Positions 8,813-19,665 are shown, counted from the stretch's first letter. The stretch is DNA of 64,000 bases from Poa pratensis (GCA_947311845.1 CAMZMU010000012.1:5875913-5939912); one strand, 5' to 3'. Numbers and translations: made by a program. Notes: a model not told the origin generated them from the sequence alone.

Positions 8813-10043
8813 ATGGACCTCCCTGCAGACTCCCAGGAGAAGGGTGACAGCACCGGAACATGGAGCATCCCCGTTATTGACCTCGATGTCCTTGTTAATG
8901 GCGACGCTGATCAACGGTCGCGGGCGATCCAGCACCTCGGTCGGGCATGCGAAGAGTGGGGCTTCTTTATGGTACGTACAACTAGTAGGACTCAAATTTA
9001 TATTTCAAGTAAGCATATACTACTGCTTATTAATTGTTCAAAGCATAAATATACGTGTGTTTGTGTGTGTGACAATTGACAAGGTCATCAACCATGGTGT
9101 TCCTGAGTTTCTCCAAGGAGCAACCATGGATGCGTGCAAGGAGATGTTCAGTTTACCAACGGAGGAAAATGCTGAGTACATGGACGCCGGCCCGATAGCC
9201 CCCGTTATCCTCGGGACGTCTTCCTGGGCTGGTTACAATAGGAACTACGTTAGGTTTTTCACCCATCCGGATCTCCACTGCCCCGAGAAGCCTGCAAACC
9301 TAAGGCATGAAAACCTAGCTAAGCCTTTACTCGAATGAATGTACTCTTATTTGCTTTGACCATCAGTGACAAACATATTGCTTTGCCAGAGGAAATGTTA
9401 CTGAGTACGCGACTTGCACGAGAGGCCTGATGCTGGAGCTCACGGCCGCCATCTCCGAGAGCCTAGGTCTTGACGACCGTCGCATCGCTGAAGTGCTAAA
9501 CCTCCAGGACTGCTTCCAGCTCCTTGCATGGAACCAATACCCGCCGGCAGTTGGGGCAATCGGGTTGCCTCCTCACTCTGACCACGGCCTCCTCGCTCTG
9601 CTCTTCCAGAACGGCGTCGACGGCCTTGAGGTCCAGAAGGACGATCGTTGGATCCTCGCCAAGCCCATGCCAACCTCGCTCTTCGTCATTGTCGGCGATC
9701 AGCTGGAGGTAATGAGCTTGCGGCGGTTACCTTCTTCCTAATGTCTACTCTGGGTGCGTGCGTACGATAACTCCCTCCCGACACTTGCTTGCAGATTGTT
9801 AGCAATGGAAGGTACAAGGCCGCGCCCCACCGCGCACTGGTCAATGACAAGGAGGCAAGGATGTCGTCGGTAAGCATGGTCGGGCCATGTCTGGACGCCG
9901 TCGTCAAGCCGATACCAGAGCTGGCACCGCATGGAGTGGAGTTCACGGGTATGAAGTACAGGGAGTACATGGAGCACAAGTACAGGGGTATCAAGGATGC
10001 GAATGCGGCGATGCTCATCCTTCCGGTGCAGCGTGACACGTGA
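8813..10043 (+). CDS. 2-oxoglutarate/Fe(II)-dependent dioxygenase (DOXC-type), four exons
   Basis: Exons 8813-8971, 9084-9304, 9390-9708 and 9795-10043 join to about 315 codons without a stop. Introns 1 and 3 are GT-AG; intron 2 (9305-9389) begins with GC, and the frame is kept only if this GC-AG intron is used. The N-terminal DIOX_N part has SIPVIDLDVL, EEWGFFMVINHGVPE and CKEMFSLP. The catalytic part has LPPHSDHGLL (the HxD iron ligands), YKAAPHRALV (the distal His) and ARMSSVS (the RxS that holds 2-oxoglutarate). Relatives hydroxylate or desaturate flavonoids, hormones or defence metabolites in the cytosol; the substrate cannot be read from sequence. It is slightly short, missing about five residues after NQYPP. 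The start is the first ATG before SIPVIDL. Confidence 0.85.
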
Positions 10044-10179
10044 GGGCTAGCACAAACTAATGCCTAAGACTATGCTAGCTTATTCAGGTTGATATCATGA
10101 ATAAACACTTCTCAACTTTGGATGTTGTCTGCATGCGTTATTGCACTTATATATCGATTGGTGTGTTGTTTTCGTCCGT

Positions 10180-10180
10180 T

Positions 10181-10223
<43 letters not shown>
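10180..10223 (+). repeat. (TTG)n microsatellite
   Basis: About 14 uninterrupted TTG units in the 3' flank of the dioxygenase gene. Confidence 0.95.
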
Positions 10224-10358
10224 AAGTGAACTTGTACTTACTTCTTAGTCTTAGTGATAATAGGTTTTTGTCCCTAGTAGATGGTTCGATGTGATCATCT
10301 ATTAGTAGGTTTCCTATTGGTGCTGCTATTTCCTGTTTCATTTTAGCTTTCAACATAA

Positions 10359-10390
10359 CTAGCAGGGTGGCCCGCGCACTTGCGCGGCTA
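10359..10390 (-). mobile_element. Helitron 3' terminus, candidate, minus strand
   Basis: Read on the minus strand, a perfect GC-rich hairpin (CCGCGC-AAGT-GCGCGG) is followed by about ten bases and CTAG, with T next. This is the Helitron 3'-end layout (hairpin, then CTRR, inserted at AT). The 5' TC end should lie at higher coordinates, but I could not identify it. Confidence 0.45.
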
Positions 10391-11624
10391 GAATTACGAT
10401 TAATATTTTTTCCATCATATTTTGTTCAATTTAGATTTGATAATATTTGGAAATCGTAACATATTTAATATTTTACCGGAGTGAGTCGTAATTGTAGTGT
10501 TGTTTCGTTGAATTTTATTTTTGTTTGTGTGCTGTTATGGTGTGTGTGCATCTATTATGTACTACTTTGGTTTTTTTATAAAAAAGGAATATGTATTATG
10601 TATAAACTTTCAAGATATGTATAACCCATTATATTGCCACTTAACATTCATCAAAAAAGAATTTCTCATTTCATGGCATAAGAGAACCCAAACCGGCATA
10701 TATCGTAGAATTAACAATCACTACGTGTCCAAATAGTGTTGTTAAGACATCCTAATTTTTTTCCCATCCTATATGTATATCCCTACTGCTCAGCGCTGAG
10801 GCAAAAAAAAAAATCATGGGTATCCAGATTTGCACCAAATGACAATAAATGATTACGTAGTGTCCACAGAATATGAGTATATATATTCAGGTTGCCTTCA
10901 GGCAATACAGAAATATATTCGATGTACTGGAATAGTAGAAATCCAATAAATATTTTTGGACGTGCCATTGAATATTGCACTTGTGTTGAGCTAACAATAA
11001 GTATTACGTGTTTATCATTAAATCTTCACCTAAATTATAATCAAAATTTTACCGTGATGTTAATCCGCATTTATCACCCCTAAAGATTTAATTCTAAATA
11101 TATATATATTGATATTCTTGAATTAAAATTTTAGATCTGATTGCACACTTACTTGATATTTGAATTTTTTCGGAGATATTTGAAATCTATGGGTGGGTTA
11201 GCAGTGCAACCCTTGGTTTTATTGGCTTTATCTTGGTGAAAAATCCCGTGACATCCAAAAAATTAAAAATAAATAATTTTGAAGGTGATAATATGACTTG
11301 GAAATTATAAATAGAAGTATTGTCATACCTGAGCAGTGTCGATGTTTCTCTAAATGTGCCTCTAGAGCATCGATCCTTAGCGAATTCAATATAGCCACTT
11401 CAAAATTATATGATCATCCTTTCACCTCCTTTGCACCTCTAGCATACACATAGTAATTCTAATCTCATTACTTGCCATATGATATTTACATATTGTACTG
11501 CTTTAAAATTGCCAAATAATACAGCGAATTGTCATTAATCTTTCATCTGTAGTAACATGAACTATATATGCCTTCAAAGCTGAATAAAAAAATCCCAGTA
11601 GTTAAACAATAGGCGAATTGATCA
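10391..11624. other. AT-rich non-coding sequence, possibly Helitron interior
   Basis: No recognisable ORF. If the Helitron end at 10359 is real, this sequence would be its 3' part. Confidence 0.3.
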
Positions 11625-11633
11625 TATCGAATA

Positions 11634-12548
11634 GGAAAAAGTCCATATTTGGCCCCTTAACATTGCCCGACGTCCAAATCAAACCCTTTACTTTGGAATG
11701 GTCCAACTTTGGCCCCTTATCTCGTTAACCCGTTCATCGTTGACCCTGGCAGCTGTGAAACCGGTTTTGCACTATTAGAACATGGCCACGTCACCGGTTT
11801 AGGTTGCTAAACGTCCACGTAATCTTACACGTCACGGTTCCTTGATGTCAATTAGGAACGTAATCAAACAGAAACTTGGGCCGGCGTGATTAGTGCGGAT
11901 CCCGCGCTCTCGTTGGCAGTTGGCCTCGCATCTTTATCTTTTTCTCTCCACACGAAGAACCCTAGCGGAGGCAAGACTGGTGGCGGCAGCGAGTTATTCA
12001 GAGGTTGCGATCCGCCCCTACCTAGGTGCCGGCACTTCCCTGGAGCATATGGAGGGACGCGGCGGTGTTGGCGGGGCACGCCAGGAACGTGGACCAGAGC
12101 GCTCGGCCAAGGTGCCGCCGGCCTCGGCCCTCGAGCAGCATCTGTGCGGCGTCCACATGGCGGGCGAGGTAGGCTTACTACAGCCCAGGATGGAGCGCCT
12201 CGACGTTGGAGCCGCTCTCGAGGAGGATGGCGAGCCGTCCGGCGTGGACTCCGCCAACGCCATCGCATCCTGCGGCAACGCCACCGGAGAAGACTAGGGT
12301 TCTAACGAAATGGGGAAATTTGACCGCACCAAGATTTATCTGTCGCCTGTTTCCATAACTGACGTGGAGGGTTAGCACCCTAAACCCGTGACGTGTCCAT
12401 GGTTTATTAGTGAAAACCAGGTTTCACAACGCGAAGGGTCGATGCTGAATGGGTTAAGAAGATGAGGGGCCAAAGTTGGACTATTTCAAAGTTACGGGTT
12501 TGATTTGGACTTCGGCCAAAGTTAAGGGGCCAAATATGGACTTTTTCC
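11634..12548. mobile_element. Mutator-type element with long terminal inverted repeats (Pack-MULE-like)
   Basis: Terminal inverted repeats of about 190 bp begin GGAAAAAGTCCATATTTGG and are complemented at the right end. A perfect 9-bp TSD, TATCGAATA (11625-11633 and 12549-12557), is diagnostic for Mutator-like elements. There is no MURA transposase; the 430-bp interior is GC-rich and unlike the AT-rich terminal repeats, so it probably comes from a captured gene. Mobilisation would need a transposase in trans. Confidence 0.85.
12030..12260 (-). pseudogene. GC-rich fragment captured by the Mutator-type element, ankyrin-like
   Basis: One minus-strand frame reads RLAILLESGSNVEALHP, two stops, then RHVDAAQMLLEGRG. 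Both look like ankyrin-repeat helices (a LLESG-x-NVEA pattern and a HVDAAxxLLE pattern), but the match is short and no complete 33-residue repeat is visible. A captured exon fragment is the most likely reading; the donor gene is not in the window. Confidence 0.35.
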
Positions 12549-12557
12549 TATCGAATA

Positions 12558-13826
12558 TCCTCGCTGCATTCTTTTTGGTGTAGCATGTTTGTCATCTTAT
12601 GCCCAGTTCGCTCAGTTTCTTCTTACTCGTGCTGTTGTTTCCTTAAACTGAAAAATAGCTGTTTTTACATGAAAAATATACATATGAGTTTTGATCAGAG
12701 GTAAGTCATTTAGAGATAGAAAATACACAACAAAAAATATTGCTAATAAGTAAGCTGTCGATGCTTGGTGAGATGGAAACATCTAAGAACGCATCGAGGC
12801 GGATGCATCTCACCAAGTACCCGGCTAGAAATCCATCAGATTAGTACCTAGTACGTGTGTCTTTAAAAGTAATCAATCTAGCTGCTAGCTTCGCTGTTGT
12901 ACTTCATCTCACCATGGTCTCGTAGACTCGTATGTACATGTGTTGTTCTTCGTGGAGGTTGGATTTCTGCCAACGGCCGCTGCCACTGCCCTGCATCTGC
13001 TCCTCCTAGCGTCATCACCGCCGACCCGCCTCCTATTGATGTTGCCGTTGATATCCTGCAAAAGGAAAAACAGATTTTCAACAGGTGCCGTGACGCCGCT
13101 AGATCATAATAGATGATTAGATGTGTCGCATGTTGAATCCGTCGGCCATCTGATCGTCGCGACTTCAGTCCGCGATCCGAGCGTCATATCCTTCAGTCCG
13201 CCGGGCGTGATGATCTCGTCGTGGTTGATCTCGTATAGCAAGCTAGCTCTTACAACGTGAGATCCACATATACGATCTCATCGGATGATCCTTTGCCACC
13301 TGATTCCGTCCGCTGTTTCCGATCGTCCGCGTGACGCCTTCCTGGTCCAAACTCTTGATCGGCATCTGCTCTTAGTTGGGCATGGCTGCTACTACTCGTG
13401 ACCTAGCATTGAGGATTTGGATCGAGCCGAGCAGTTGCGCCCGCTAGATTGCCTAGCTCACGTGATGCCTATATTGCCAGTAGTCCATGACGTGCACGAA
13501 CAGGAATACATGGCTAGCAAAATCGTACATGCCTTTTTCCGTGACAGCTTCTATGTATTTGATGATGGATCTCAGCCACTAAAATATCTTAACGTAAAAG
13601 GTGATTAATCTCCACCGTCTATTGTTTGTTGTCTTAATAATATAATAGATAAATGGGTACCCGATTACTGGATCAAAGGTGTATAAAGTATTTCTATATC
13701 TATTTCGAATTTTTGGGGAAAGTCGGGATTGGATAAAAGCAAAAGCTCATATGCAACTTGTAAATCAGTATAGTTTGCTTTCTTTCCATCATCCCTACGA
13801 TACTAAGTACGATACCTCCTCCTTTA
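12558..13826. other. Unassigned sequence with short open frames
   Basis: Small plus-strand ORFs at 12897-13109 and 13417-13608 have gene-like composition but no domain I recognise, and no splice model connects them. I make no gene call. Confidence 0.35.
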
Positions 13827-13837
13827 AAAATATCCCT

Positions 13838-14001
13838 GTGGACCGAGGCTTAGCCCAGTGGCTAGGAGGAGCTGATCCGTCTTGGCCTGCCCAGGTGCGA
13901 GTCCGCACTCGCACCTGGTGTCGTCCGCACCACTCTTCTTAATTAAAATACCGAGGGGCCTCTTCCCCTCCGGCCTGGTTTTTGTAAAGAAAACATAAAA
14001 T
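13838..14001 (+). mobile_element. SINE, tRNA-derived, Au-like
   Basis: Begins with a polymerase III promoter: an A box, TAGCCCAGTGG (13851-13861), and a B box, GGTGCGAGTCC (13894-13904, one mismatch to GGTTCGANTCC). Downstream, TACCGAGGGGCC, CTTCCCCTCCGGCC and a T-rich end resemble the Au SINE of grasses. A perfect 11-bp TSD, AAAATATCCCT, flanks it (13827-13837 and 14002-14012). A 12-bp perfect hairpin (CCAGGTGCGAGT and its complement, 13891-13918) overlaps the B box. Transposition would rely on a LINE reverse transcriptase. Confidence 0.85.
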
Positions 14002-14012
14002 AAAATATCCCT

Positions 14013-14436
14013 TATGGGGCCAAGACTCTGGGAGTTCCAAAATTTTCACCAACACTTTCGAAACACTCATCTCTAGTATTTAAATATAACAACAGCTAAT
14101 GTAGCTACGTACATCTTAATTAACTAACTGAATTATGCTCTTAATGAATTATTAATTCATAATTAACGATTATATCTAGCTCTACAGAAACAGGTATGAC
14201 GCATCTCAATATGTACGGACACGCACACGTAGGCATCCATATGTACCAAATCCGTGGTGGTCTTATCCCCGTCGCTCACACCGTGCCTCGGCGCTGTTGA
14301 CCAGGACGAGTTGTGGTCGGAGGGAAGCAGTGCCACGCCCTCGGTGGTATTGACCAGCACGATCGATGTAGGAACTCGACGGCGTCGCTCACCAACAACT
14401 ACGGCTGTACGCCAACACCAGTTCCGACGGCCCCCC
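14013..14436. other. Unassigned non-coding sequence
   Basis: No recognisable gene or repeat end. A GC-richer part from about 14240 has an open frame of 67 codons without a known domain. Confidence 0.35.
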
Positions 14437-14520
14437 TCATTTGAGTTAGTAACTTAACTTCGTTAGCTGCTGTAGATATCCACACATAAAACAACTAGTA
14501 AATGTGTGTACCTGCACTAA
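14437..14520 (+). repeat. Duplicated copy of the dioxygenase 5' leader region
   Basis: The stretch starting TCATTTGAGTTAGTAA and containing GATATCCACACATAAAACAA matches 8688-8770, just upstream of the dioxygenase ATG, with few differences and small indels. No dioxygenase coding sequence follows. Confidence 0.7.
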
Positions 14521-15440
14521 TGCACCCAAAAATATTTAAAAAATATAAAAGTTGTTCCTTACTCACAATGCAAGCTTATATTAATGTGTAGATGAAATTT
14601 ATAGTTCATATATACTATCTTGACTCAGCAATAAATAGTGAGAAGCAGGGAATACAATCACCTGAAACAGTCTCGAGAAAATTCATCAGGTTCATCTGAC
14701 ATTTATCCGAGCATCTAGCATTGTTCTACACATACTCGTTGCACTGCAAAAAAGGAAGGCAAGAAGTTCTGAGGTCATAAGGCTGAGACACTTGTATAAA
14801 CTTTACCCTGCCTTCTCCTAAAGGTAATCAATTGTGCTAGTGAAAGCATAGATGATATGCTGATGCCATCCACCTTCACAATTATACTCTGTGTTGCAAT
14901 GCACAAACGATTTGTAACTGCAATCAAATTATTGACTCAAAGGCTGATCAATTTCGTTTTCAAACTTGAGTTGTAGTAAGACACTGACAAATTTCTTACT
15001 GGACTACCATGAACTGTTCATCAAATTGCCGTTATTGTCCCGTCAAGCATATTGTAGTTATTTCTCAGTTTTTCTTGTTCGTTTCCCTAGTTCGCCAGTA
15101 TGTTAATCCGTAATTCACATGCCAGAGACTACGTTCATCCGCTGCAGCAGCGGCGAACATATGTGGTACCATAACATATGCCAGTATGTTGATGTTGGCC
15201 TTACTTTGCATCTATCAGTAGTCTACCTTATCACAGGTAATCGGAGCGATATAACTTCCTCTTTCCAAGAAGATTTGTTTTATTGCGGTATGGTATTGGT
15301 AATATAGTATCAAATCGACATTTTCATTGTTCTTTAATTGTTACAGAAAGCGGAATCTAGACAAAGAATACTCTCTACATTGACAACCAATTTCATATCT
15401 GCTCATGCTTATTACTGCACACGCTACGTTGGCTTCAGTT
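14521..15440. other. Unassigned AT-rich sequence
   Basis: No ORF with a recognisable product and no clear repeat boundary. Confidence 0.35.
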
Positions 15441-15443
15441 CAA

Positions 15444-15475
15444 CTAGATCCCCTGGCGCGGCTTGCCGCGCGCCA
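15444..15475 (-). mobile_element. Helitron 3' terminus, candidate, minus strand
   Basis: On the minus strand a perfect hairpin, GCGCGGC-AA-GCCGCGC, is followed by CAGGGGATCTAG and then T. The layout is that of a Helitron 3' end and parallels the one at 10359. The 5' TC end, at higher coordinates, was not found. Confidence 0.5.
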
Positions 15476-15483
15476 CCCGCCGT

Positions 15484-15785
15484 TGACACTGGTTTTCGAT
15501 TTGCAAAACGTAATGATAAACATTCTTAATATGACACGGTCATCCATAACTATTACATAGCAGTGGCAATATATGTTTAGAGCAAAACACAATGCTCTTA
15601 CAAATACAACAATAAGTCTCCACAATAGATAGATTCTTCATTACAACATCTATGATCATCACTGGTTTTCAAATTGTAAAACGGTATGCTAAACATCAGT
15701 AATATGACACCATGGTCAATAACTACTATAAATAGCAGTGGCATTACAGGTTTGGAGCAAAGGACAGTGCTCTTACATATAGAAA
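15484..15785 (+). repeat. Diverged tandem duplication, unit about 170 bp
   Basis: 15487-15609 and 15658-15782 share the order CACTGGTTTTC, AAAACG, AATATGACAC, GCAGTGGCA, GAGCAAA and AGTGCTCTTACA / AATGCTCTTACA, with substitutions and small indels. It lies next to the candidate Helitron 3' end at 15444. Confidence 0.7.
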
Positions 15786-16302
15786 GTTTACATATATAAT
15801 GCTTGGGTATACATAGGTTTTTAAGAGGAGACATAGCTTCTTCAACATCTCCTCAAACAGGACAGTGGTTGGAATCTCGATAACTCCATGTGAGACAGAG
15901 AAATAAGGATGGAATTAACAATCAGATGGCAACACAGTGTAGTTATGAAGTATAATTACTAATATGTTAAAGCCTAGAGCAGCAGAAGACGCTTCAATGT
16001 AATCAACTAATCATATAGGAATATCCCTAATGTCGAAGAAAGCTCTGACATGGATTAATCATAAGTAGCAAATGGGCATCAACTACTTAGGCAAATAGTA
16101 TGTTCAAGGAGATCCCCCGAATGAAATAACTGAAGTAGACAGCAGCAAATTAGGATAAGAATGCCGGTAAATTAATGAAGATCCATCCTTTACCTCTCAA
16201 ACATGGAGAAGAACCTTCCTTTTTTTATCCTGCATCCACAATAACCACATCACACAATTTAAATTCCAGATCAAATGAATGAATCCGAAAAGAAGTTGGT
16301 AT

Positions 16303-16524
16303 AATTATAGATAGTAATAGTCACAAAGATCAGATGAAACTTGTAGACCGATCAAATCCAAATCCAGGAGTGAAGCAAAGAGGCGAGAACACAATAGCAT
16401 CGAGTGACAAACGGTCCAGATTCCTGTCCTGACTTCTCCATCTTTCAGCCAAAATGCCCTAAGCTTCGAGGAGCCTCCTCGAGGTGAGTAAAGGATCATC
16501 TTTTTCAATTATAGATAGTAATAG
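16303..16524. repeat. 18-bp direct repeat flanking a 186-bp insert
   Basis: AATTATAGATAGTAATAG is present at 16303-16320 and 16507-16524. The 186 bp between them carry a small perfect hairpin (TCGAGGA-GCC-TCCTCGA) but no poly(A)/poly(T) tail and no inverted termini. It may be a retroposed short RNA or a repair duplication. Confidence 0.55.
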
Positions 16525-17018
16525 TTTCTATTGTTTCTTCCACAATCAAGCACTGTAAGGTGTGTCTTTGAAACCATAAGCATCGGACATGACTGTAGGT
16601 AATATTATTTTCTTGGATCTCCCAATTAGTAGCCGCACGATCCAACCTTTAGATTCGATCTGCCCACGCACTCTCCATTTGTAATTAGAGGCACCGGCTG
16701 CAAATCATCTGTCACAGATGACACCATCGGCAGGCTTTTGGTCCGGCATATCCGCAGTCGTCCAACCAGGCAGCTGACTAATCTGACATCTTGGTCAAAG
16801 CCCGCATTAAAACAGCTAGAGTTCACCCGAAAAAGCGAAATCGTAGATACATGGTTGGCAGCATATATATTTTCTGAATCCCCAGCTTGAGAGTGTATTA
16901 TCTTTTTTTTTAGAGAGTACGCTAAACGCGTACCTTAGTTTTATAGAAGGCAGAAATGTAATTTACAAGATTTTGTCTACCACAAGAGGCAGACAAACAC
17001 TCCCGAGCTCACAAAGGG

Positions 17019-18902
17019 CTACTCCCTCGCGACATGATCTAAACCTCCAACTCTTACTCCTACTTGTACTGTCCTAGCCAGATGAAGCATGTTCATCTCA
17101 TCCAGGATGATCGAGGCTAGCCTCTCGGGCGGGAACTGCTTCTGAATATTGTTGAAGCACCACGCATTGCGGTTCTTCCAAACCACATGGCACCCCGTGC
17201 AGACCAGCGTATCAAACCATCGCCTCACTCTCGTCTCCGGCAGTTTTGCCCGCTCTGATCGCCACCAGTCCAGAAGGGTGTTGGTCTGAGTTGGGGGGTC
17301 CACGGCGAGGTTTAGCCCTAGGATGCAGCGAAGCCACACCTGACGAGCACAAACACACTGCACTAGGACGTGATCCGCCGTGTCCTCCTCCTGCAAGCAC
17401 ACATGACAGCTCGACGTTGCGTCCTGGAGACCATGCCTGAATCGTCGGTCCGCCGTCCAAATTCTTCTCTGAATCGCGAGCCAAAGAAACAATTTGCTCT
17501 TCGGGGTTCCACTGCAGCCCCAGATTTCCTTCCCCATGGCCATCCGCCTGATTCCCTGCAGGAGCATCTTGTATGTCGAGCGCGCTGAGTAGCACCCCGA
17601 GCTCTCCCATGGCCATCTGAAGGCGTCGGGCATCGTCTCATCCCTTTGGATTCCCTGCACCGCTAGCCAGAGACTCAGGCACTCCCGGGCGCCGCGGTAT
17701 GCCATCGTACCCGGGATGTCCAGCAGCCATCTATTGTTCTGCAGCCCCTCATGAACTGTCCTGGCGTTGCGAGCTCTCGTACTCACCGTTGTTACCAAAC
17801 CCGGCGCAAAATCCGCCGCAGCTCGACCTCCTATCCAACGATCCCGCCAGAACAGGGTGTTTCTGCCGTCTCCAGGCGTTATCTGCACCAAACTGTCGAA
17901 CACCTGTCTCGCCTCCATGTCCTTGATCATCGGCAGGCCCTGCCAGGGTCTGCTTGGGTCCGTGCGACGCAGCCACTCCCAGCGCACCCGCAGAGCCAGT
18001 CCTTGCAGCCGAAGGTTCTTCACTCCAAGGCCACCCAGGTCATATGGCTTGGCGATCTGTTCCCAGGCGACCAGACATTGTCCTCCATGCGCCCGATCCT
18101 TTGCTGCCCAAAAAAAGCCACGGAAACTCTTCTCCAACTCCTCGATTACCCAGACTGGCGCCTCTGCCACCAGCAGATGGTGAATTGGTCTAGCCGACAT
18201 TACCGCTTTGATCACTACTAGGCGTCCTGTTCTGTTAATCAATCCCCTTTGCCAGGCCGGCAGAATCTGTACTGCCGCGTCCACCATTGGTTGCCACTGT
18301 GCTTTCGTCAGGGGTTTCAGCGCAAGTTGCAGTCCCAAGTACCGAATTGGGAACTCCACGATGCTGCAATTGAGAAGGTTCTCAACACGGACTCGCTCGA
18401 TCTCGCCTCCTCTGATGAGCGTCGCCGAGGTCTTGCGGTAATTAACATTCAGACCTGACGCCGCACCAAACATCGCCAGAATCTCGCGAATTGCGATCAG
18501 GTCCTGACTCTCTGGCTTCACGAATATCACAACGTCGTCTGCGAAAATTGACAGGCGCTGCATCGGGGAGCAATTGCCAATGGGCGCCAACAATCCTTCC
18601 TCTGAAGCTTTGACCATCAGGGCCGACACCACCTCCATTGCGAGCACAAAGAGCTGCGGCGACAGCGGATCTCCTTGTCGCAGACCGCGGGCATGCCAAA
18701 TCCGCCTCCCCGGGACTCCATTCACTGCTACACACGTGCTGGCGGTCCGCATACTAATCGCAATCCAGCACAGCCAAATCTCCGGGAATCCCATTTTCCT
18801 CAAGATCTCGAACAGGAACGCCCATGACAGGGAATCGAACGCTCGAGCTATGTCCAATTTGAGAAGAACTCCAGCAGATTCGAGGCGGCACAAGATCGCA
18901 GA
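17019..18902 (-). pseudogene. LINE reverse transcriptase, C-terminal two-thirds, plus zinc-binding domain
   Basis: An open frame of about 624 codons. RT motifs in order: LDIARAFDS (near residue 15), GLRQGDPLSP (70-79), FADD catalytic aspartates (117-120), YLGLQL and a thumb-like region. The zf-RVT domain follows near residues 470-520 (KLFLWLA, CHVCLQEEDTADHVLVQC). The protein would copy LINE RNA at a nicked target. The frame has no stop, but the N-terminal RT motifs are on the opposite strand, so no complete protein can be made from this locus. Few mutations have accumulated, so the insertion is probably not ancient. Confidence 0.9.
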
Positions 18903-19665
18903 GAGCTCACGGACGGTGAGTGGTGGCTGCGGAGAACGCTCAAACTATTGGTTCTGGGACTCTCATCGCTCGAGAGAACCATGGCCAGGCAGCGTTCGCG
19001 AATGCGTTGGATCAAGGAGGGGGATGCTAATACTAAGCTATTCCACGCAGTAGCCAACGGGAGAAGAATCAGGAATTTCATACCTGCAATCAAGCATAAT
19101 GGCGAGGTCATTACCGATCAAGCGCGCAAGGAGGAGGTTTTTTACGAGACATATAAGGCCTTGATAGGCTCAATCCAAAATAGAGAAAGCACACTGGATT
19201 TGGAACAGTTGGGCCTCCATGCCCATGACCTAGTTGGGCTGGGAGAGATTTTTTCTGAGGAGGAAGTGTGGGGAGTGATAAAGGAGATGCCAGCGGAAAA
19301 GGCCCCAGGCCCAGATGGCTTTGTGGGGGCCTTTTACAAAAGAGCCTGGCCCATCATCAAGCAGGAGGTAATGGCGGCGCTGCTGAAGCTGTTCGTAGGT
19401 GACGGGCGGGGATTCAACAAGCTAAATCGAGCTCTGATTACTCTGATCCCCAAGAAACAAGTAGCAGAGGAGGTGGGAGACTTCAGACCCATCAGCCTGG
19501 TCCATAGTTTCGCTAAACTTTTCACCAAGATCCTTGCGAATCGCTTGCGGCCTAGGATGGATGAACTTGTCAGCAAGAATCAATCGGCCTTCATCCGCGG
19601 CAGAAATTTACACGATAACTTCATTCTGGTGCGGCAGCTTGCAAGGAAGATTAATGGGCGCAGAG
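18903..19665 (+). pseudogene. LINE reverse transcriptase, N-terminal part, inverted
   Basis: Open on the plus strand. It has a linker (EWWLRRTLK, SRMRWIKEGDANTKLFH) and then the first RT motifs: APGPDGF, NRALITLIPKK, FRPISL, KILANRLR and NQSAFIRGRNLHDN. It ends in RKINGRR just before the right TSD. In ordinary LINEs the next residues are those that start the minus-strand piece at about 18890, so almost nothing was lost at the breakpoint. The ORF runs out into flanking DNA after 19665. Confidence 0.85.

Larger units (their letters stand above)
16904..19665 (-). mobile_element. LINE (non-LTR retrotransposon) with inverted 5' part
   Basis: A perfect 15-bp TSD, GAGAGTGTATTATCT, flanks the element (16889-16903 and 19666-19680). 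A T run (16904-16911) next to the left TSD is the poly(A) tail of a minus-strand insertion. The 3' part, with reverse transcriptase from LKLDIARAFDS onward and a zinc-binding C-terminus, lies on the minus strand (17019-18902). The protein part that belongs just before it lies on the plus strand (18903-19665). This is the structure produced by twin priming. Everything upstream of the RT linker, including endonuclease and ORF1, is missing. Confidence 0.9.

Noticed and set aside
10147..10356. Minus-strand ORF with an Asn run after the dioxygenase gene
   Set aside because: The Asn run is the translation of the (TTG)n microsatellite; not a gene.
12897..13608. Possible small genes at 12897-13109 and 13417-13608
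   Set aside because: Composition is gene-like but there is no domain, no splice model and no homologous text that I recognise.
13846..13920. A possible tRNA gene
   Set aside because: A and B boxes are present but no cloverleaf can be formed; the TSD and downstream sequence show a SINE.
16305..16508. Small minus-strand ORF over the 186-bp insert
   Set aside because: It is 67 codons with no domain, and its ends lie within the flanking direct repeats.
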